Shown here: piece after piece, positions 6,540-9,914 of the stretch
Layout: every line of letters starts with the position of its first letter
Numbering within the stretch: position 1 is the stretch's first letter
Source of the DNA: Sulfurovum sp.
GTDB taxonomy: Bacteria; Campylobacterota; Campylobacteria; Campylobacterales; Sulfurovaceae
DNA length: 9,914 nucleotides
Direction: 5' to 3'
Assembly (NCBI GenBank): GCA_030634925.1
Contig: DAOVZV010000015.1
Location: 1-9,914 of the forward strand
Made by a program: the position numbers and the translations under genes
The notes under the pieces: model-generated
Database searches by the model: none
Told to the model about the DNA's origin: nothing
The model's input: only the letters and a program-made list of their open reading frames with translations

Positions 6540-6779
6540 ATGAAGTTAAAACTTGCAAGAACAACACTAAAAGCAAAACCAAAAATGATTGAGCTAAAAA
6601 AAGTAGAAGAGGAGTTATCTAAAAAGTCTATTTTCTATTTTGACAAAGACAATTCTCACAAAGAGTTAAAATCACTTATCGAGTATTTTGAAGATAAAGG
6701 TTTCTCTGTATATATGCGTGAAGTTAAGTATGGATTAGATGAAAATGAATACATCTATGAAGTTCATATTATAGTATAG
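6540..6779 (+). CDS. HP0268-family small nuclease
   Basis: This 79-residue protein closely follows the pattern of H. pylori HP0268 as I recall it (80 residues): an N-terminal MKLxLA strand, the SIFYF strand in the middle (about 30-34), SHKELKSLIEYF, the REVKYG segment and the YEVHII C-terminus. HP0268 was reported from structure and assays as a DNA-nicking and RNA-cleaving enzyme of the Smr-like fold; its cellular role is uncertain, and activity here is inferred. The ATG at 6540 is preferred over an upstream in-frame GTG at 6510 because AAAGG (6528-6532) is well spaced before it and the resulting protein matches family length and start. It lies 15 bp before miaB, the same order as HP0268-HP0269. 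Confidence 0.85.
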   Translation: MKLKLARTTLKAKPKMIELKKVEEELSKKSIFYFDKDNSHKELKSLIEYFEDKGFSVYMREVKYGLDENEYIYEVHIIV

Positions 6780-6794
6780 TCAAGAGGGTAGTTA

Positions 6795-8090
6795 TTGAAA
6801 AAATTATTCATTGAGACGCTAGGTTGTGCTATGAATGTTCGAGATAGTGAACATTTGATAGCAGAACTTAACCAGCAAGAGCCTTATCAGATTACAGATG
6901 AGTTGTCTGATGCTGACCTTATCATCATAAACACCTGTTCTGTACGAGAAAAACCAGTTGCAAAACTATTTTCCGAAATAGGTGTATTCAAAAAATACAA
7001 AAAGCCATCAGCAAAGATAGGAGTGACGGGATGTACTGCGTCACACTTAGGCAAAGAGATTATCAGACGAGCTCCTGCTGTTGATTTTGTATTGGGTGCT
7101 AGAAATGTATCCAAAATCACCAAAGTTATAAATACCAAACACGCTGTAGAAGTAGATACCAACTTTGATGAGAGTAGTTACAATTTCGCAGAGTATCGTA
7201 CAAATAGCTTCAAGGCTATGGTCAATATATCTATAGGTTGTGATAAATCTTGTACTTTTTGTATAGTTCCTGCGACTAGAGGAGATGAAGTCTCGATACC
7301 ATCATCTCTAATCATAAGTGAGATAACCAAATCAGTAGCACTTGGAGCAAAAGAGGTGATGCTTTTGGGTCAAAATGTCAATAATTATGGTAGAAGATTT
7401 AGTAGTAGTGATGAGATTTGTAATTTCACCAAACTACTGCAACAAATATCTATGATAGATGGACTAGAGAGGATTAGGTTCACCTCCCCTCACCCACTCC
7501 ACATGGACGATGAGTTTATAGAAGAGTTTGCATCTAACCCAAAGATATGCAAACAAATCCATGTACCACTCCAAAGTGGCTCGACGGCTATACTCCAAAA
7601 GATGAAGAGAGGATATACCAAAGAGAACTTCATCAATAGATGTGAGAAAATCCGTAAACTCTGCCCTGAAGCTACTATATCTACAGATATAATAGTAGGA
7701 TTTCCTGATGAGAGTGATAGTGATTTTGAAGAGACGATGAGTGTATTAAATACAGTGCGTTTTGAACAGTTGTTTTCTTTCAAATACTCTGCTAGACCTC
7801 ACACCGAGGCTATGGATTTTGACAATCAGATAGAAAATAGCCTAGCAGGAGAGAGACTTACTAGACTTCAAACTAGACATACACAGATACTAGATGAGAT
7901 AATGGACTCACAATTAGGCAAGATACACAGAGTCTATATAGATGAGCTAAAGCCAAATGGCAAAGTATCAGGTAGAGCTGATGATGGTAAACTATTTTTT
8001 ATAGATGGAAGTGAAGAGCTTTTGGGTCGTATCATTGATGTCAAGGTAACTCGTACATCAAGAGGTGCATTAGATGGAGAGATAATCTAA
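6795..8090 (+). CDS. miaB: tRNA (i6A37) methylthiotransferase MiaB
   Basis: This 431-residue radical SAM enzyme converts isopentenyl-adenosine at position 37 of certain tRNAs to its 2-methylthio form, which stabilises codon-anticodon pairing. The N-terminal UPF0004 domain carries the three auxiliary-cluster cysteines C11, C48 and C80. The radical SAM cluster motif is C149-x3-C153-x2-C156 (GCDKSCTFC). A C-terminal TRAM RNA-binding domain occupies about the last 60 residues. The start is a TTG at 6795, supported by AGAGGGT (6784-6790) and by the [11 protein letters not shown] start typical of the family; no better in-frame ATG lies upstream. The length is usual for MiaB. The paralogous families MtaB and RimO are less likely given the neighbouring HP0268-family gene and the GCAMN motif. 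Confidence 0.93.
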   Translation: MKKLFIETLGCAMNVRDSEHLIAELNQQEPYQITDELSDADLIIINTCSVREKPVAKLFSEIGVFKKYKKPSAKIGVTGCTASHLGKEIIRRAPAVDFVLGARNVSKITKVINTKHAVEVDTNFDESSYNFAEYRTNSFKAMVNISIGCDKSCTFCIVPATRGDEVSIPSSLIISEITKSVALGAKEVMLLGQNVNNYGRRFSSSDEICNFTKLLQQISMIDGLERIRFTSPHPLHMDDEFIEEFASNPKICKQIHVPLQSGSTAILQKMKRGYTKENFINRCEKIRKLCPEATISTDIIVGFPDESDSDFEETMSVLNTVRFEQLFSFKYSARPHTEAMDFDNQIENSLAGERLTRLQTRHTQILDEIMDSQLGKIHRVYIDELKPNGKVSGRADDGKLFFIDGSEELLGRIIDVKVTRTSRGALDGEII

Positions 8091-8094
8091 ATCT

Positions 8095-8715
8095 ATGAAG
8101 AAACTTTTTAGATATATCGGACGATGGGTAGTACCTCCTATAGCTTATGTACTTATGCGAATGATATGGTTTAGTATGTCTCGTCGTTTTCACTATATTA
8201 CTCCTATTGGAGATGAACAACATGTATGCGTATGTTGGCACAATGAGCTTCTGATGAGTCCACAAGCATATAGACATATTCATCCATCTCATAGTGCTAC
8301 AGCGATTGTATCTTCTCATTTTGATGGTTCACTTATCGCAAATACTCTCAATCTACTCCATATCAGACCTCTGCGTGGCTCTTCGAGAAAGGGAGCATCC
8401 AAGGTACTATTACAAGCATTTAGAAGTATCAAAAAAGGTGATGAAGTACTCATAACTCCTGATGGTCCAAAAGGTCCTAGACACTCTATGAGTGATGGGG
8501 CTATAGGTATTGCTATCAAAAGTAAACTTCCTATATTTGTAATGAATTTCAGATGTAGTAATTTTTGGCAACTTAGTAGTTGGGATAGATTTGTGATACC
8601 TGTACCATTTTCCAAAATAGACTTCTATATACAGAGTATTAGCCTAGAGGGTATGGAGATAACTGAAGCAAAAGAGTATCTTCGAGCCAAAATGCTAGAA
8701 TATACTATAGAATAG
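8095..8715 (+). CDS. DUF374 lysophospholipid acyltransferase-like protein
   Basis: This 206-residue protein belongs to DUF374, a family related to lysophospholipid acyltransferases. Visible motifs in order are WHNELL (48-53, with H49 as candidate catalytic base), SSHFDGSLIA (73-82), RGSSRKGA (94-101) and TPDGPKGPRH (121-130), which match the family pattern of WHxxLL, S..DGxLIA, RGSSxxGG and TPDGPxGP. A hydrophobic N-terminal helix (about 11-28) suggests association with the inner membrane. The acyl donor and acceptor are unknown; a role in envelope lipid or lipid A acylation is inferred from the fold. It starts 4 bp after the miaB stop and runs into the recombinase gene after 3 bp, so it is probably co-translated with both. 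Confidence 0.86.
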   Translation: MKKLFRYIGRWVVPPIAYVLMRMIWFSMSRRFHYITPIGDEQHVCVCWHNELLMSPQAYRHIHPSHSATAIVSSHFDGSLIANTLNLLHIRPLRGSSRKGASKVLLQAFRSIKKGDEVLITPDGPKGPRHSMSDGAIGIAIKSKLPIFVMNFRCSNFWQLSSWDRFVIPVPFSKIDFYIQSISLEGMEITEAKEYLRAKMLEYTIE

Positions 8716-8718
8716 ATT

Positions 8719-9555
8719 ATGAGAGAGAAGTTTAGAGACCTTAGTGATATGTTTTTGGACTATCTATTTGAGATTAGAGGGTATAGCCAAACTTCTATTA
8801 TCACTTATGAGATAGCCCTGCGTCAGATGCTAAAAGTAAGCGAGATATATCAAGAGAGTGATGGACGAATTATATTCAATATCACTGCTTTTAGGTTTGA
8901 TATAGTCCAAAACCACAAAAGAACCATCGCCAAAAAACTATCAGCCATTCGCTCATTTGTCAAATACCTAGAAGAACAACATCAAATGATTATCAAAGTC
9001 ATAGGAGACGAGTCTATCAAGATACCACAAGGACTACCAAAACCTATAGATGAGATATATATAGAAGAGGTATTACAACATGTCACACTAGAAGAGAAGC
9101 TTTTGATATTTATGCTTTATGGACTAGGTATCCGTATATCAGAACTAAGCAAACTAGAGATAAGTCATATCAAAGACAAGTGGGTACAGATAGATGGAAA
9201 AGGCAAAAAAATAAGAGAATTGCCTATATTGCCTATAGTCCAACAGCTAATAGAGCTATATATCAAAGAAAATTCTCCTCAAAAGTATCTATTTGAAAAG
9301 GGTAAATCACCTCTAAACTCTGCTCAACTAAGATATAAGCTAATGAAACCATTTCGAGCATTAGGACTAAAAGCTACACCTCATCAGCTAAGACACTCAT
9401 TTGCATCTCACCTACTCAACAATGGAGCTAGAATATCTGATGTGAGCCAACTACTAGGACACGCCACAATGGCTACAACACAGATATATACCAAGCTAGG
9501 CGACAAGAGAAAAAAACAAGACTATATGAAAGCCCACCCTTTGGCTAATTTATAA
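8719..9555 (+). CDS. Tyrosine recombinase of the Xer family
   Basis: This 278-residue site-specific recombinase has an N-terminal SAM-like DNA-binding domain (about 8-90) and a C-terminal catalytic domain with R139 (in GLGIRISEL), a GKGKK hairpin at 160-164 holding the catalytic Lys, H222-x2-R225 (PHQLRHSFASHLL), H248 (LLGHATMATT) and nucleophile Y257 (IYTKL). All core residues are present. Xer recombinases resolve chromosome dimers at dif with FtsK. Campylobacterota commonly use a single XerH of about 350 residues; this protein is XerC/D-length, so it could be the chromosomal Xer of this lineage or a separate integrase. It is the last gene of the HP0268-miaB-DUF374 run, a housekeeping setting rather than a mobile one, and no phage or island genes flank it. 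It is convergent with the PagL-like gene, with only 13 bp between the stops and no terminator hairpin. Confidence 0.9.
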   Translation: MREKFRDLSDMFLDYLFEIRGYSQTSIITYEIALRQMLKVSEIYQESDGRIIFNITAFRFDIVQNHKRTIAKKLSAIRSFVKYLEEQHQMIIKVIGDESIKIPQGLPKPIDEIYIEEVLQHVTLEEKLLIFMLYGLGIRISELSKLEISHIKDKWVQIDGKGKKIRELPILPIVQQLIELYIKENSPQKYLFEKGKSPLNSAQLRYKLMKPFRALGLKATPHQLRHSFASHLLNNGARISDVSQLLGHATMATTQIYTKLGDKRKKQDYMKAHPLANL

Positions 9556-9568
9556 AACACAACTCACA

Positions 9569-9914
9569 TCAAAAACTATAGCTAATAAGTATCTGATGGA
9601 AATCTATACTAGGATTTGGTGTGCCTATATTTAGATTTGATAGATGTGTAAATCTATATCCTATCTTGTAATCATCAGACGCAAACCCCAATCCTATACT
9701 ATCTATAAACTGAAACTGTGTTGTCTTTTGTCTATCTTCTACCAATGAATTGTCCATATATGCCAATCCTGCTCCCATCTCTGCATATAGCTTGAAATCA
9801 GATATTTTAATTCGTTTGAATTTATATGTAAAGATAGGCGAGTATCCATATATATATCCATCTCTATTTTGACTAGATGAGTTTGTAGAGTACCATCTAT
9901 TGATGAGAAATTCA
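9569..9914 (-). CDS. PagL-like outer-membrane protein (acyloxyacyl hydrolase family), N-terminus beyond window
   Basis: The minus-strand frame is open from 9913 to a TGA at 9569-9571, so the 115 visible codons are the C-terminal part of a gene that extends past the right edge. Alternating hydrophobic/polar strands rich in Tyr and Gly, and a final Phe in YSF, are typical of an outer-membrane beta-barrel. The segment YRFTHLSNLNIGTPNPSID contains the H-x-S-N plus PNP pattern of PagL, whose His and Ser act in removing the 3-O-linked acyl chain of lipid A. KLYAEMGAGLAY just upstream matches the preceding PagL strand. An internal ATG exists at 9778, but the frame continues upstream with matching barrel-like sequence, so that ATG is not the start. 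Lipid A deacylation is inferred from the family. Confidence 0.78.
   Translation of the reverse strand, partial: EFLINRWYSTNSSSQNRDGYIYGYSPIFTYKFKRIKISDFKLYAEMGAGLAYMDNSLVEDRQKTTQFQFIDSIGLGFASDDYKIGYRFTHLSNLNIGTPNPSIDFHQILISYSF

Noticed and set aside
8041..8319. Minus-strand open frame overlapping miaB and the DUF374 gene
   Set aside because: It is antisense to two well-supported genes and has no family signature or ribosome site.
9553..9571. Bidirectional terminator between the recombinase and PagL-like genes
   Set aside because: Only 13 bp separate the stops and no hairpin or T-run is visible.
9569..9778. Small 69-residue gene starting at the ATG at 9778
   Set aside because: The same frame stays open to the window edge with barrel-like sequence matching the PagL pattern, so this is the tail of a longer gene.

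Overview
The window is AT-rich and gene-dense and looks like a chromosomal segment of a Campylobacterota (epsilonproteobacterial) bacterium. The evidence is a cytochrome bc1 complex with a di-heme cytochrome c subunit and an apparently low-potential Rieske centre, an HP0268-family small nuclease directly upstream of miaB, and nusA divergent from that pair. From memory this neighbourhood is conserved in Campylobacter and Helicobacter relatives. A free-living, Sulfurimonas/Sulfurovum-like or Arcobacter-like genus is plausible but cannot be fixed from this sequence alone.

Layout: (1) 1-834, minus: a PD-(D/E)XK (Rpn-like) nuclease gene cut by the left edge, with a 24-bp in-frame tandem repeat. 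(2) 944-3690, minus: petA-petB-petC, encoding the quinol:cytochrome c reductase, preceded by a 169-bp region with inverted repeats and followed by a strong palindrome. (3) 3860-6350, minus: nusA, then a mono-heme cytochrome c lipoprotein, then a PseG-like GT-B protein, with gaps of about 10 bp that suggest one transcript. (4) 6351-6539: a divergent promoter region with a TATAAT box for each direction. (5) 6540-9555, plus: an HP0268-family gene, miaB, a DUF374 acyltransferase-like gene and a tyrosine recombinase, again tightly packed. (6) 9569-9914, minus: the C-terminal part of a PagL-like outer-membrane lipid A deacylase-related protein, convergent with the recombinase and cut by the right edge.

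Functionally the window joins respiratory electron transfer (bc1 complex plus a lipoprotein cytochrome c) to core information processing (NusA, the tRNA-modifying MiaB, a Xer-type recombinase) and envelope lipid functions (DUF374, PagL-like). No RNA gene, CRISPR array or complete insertion sequence was seen. The most striking whole-window signal is that the tetranucleotide GATC occurs only once by eye in 9.9 kb, although GATA, GATG and GATT are very frequent. I did not find a convincing wholly new system. The best leads are the GATC depletion, the PseG-like protein that lacks the expected catalytic His, and the repeat-bearing nuclease.
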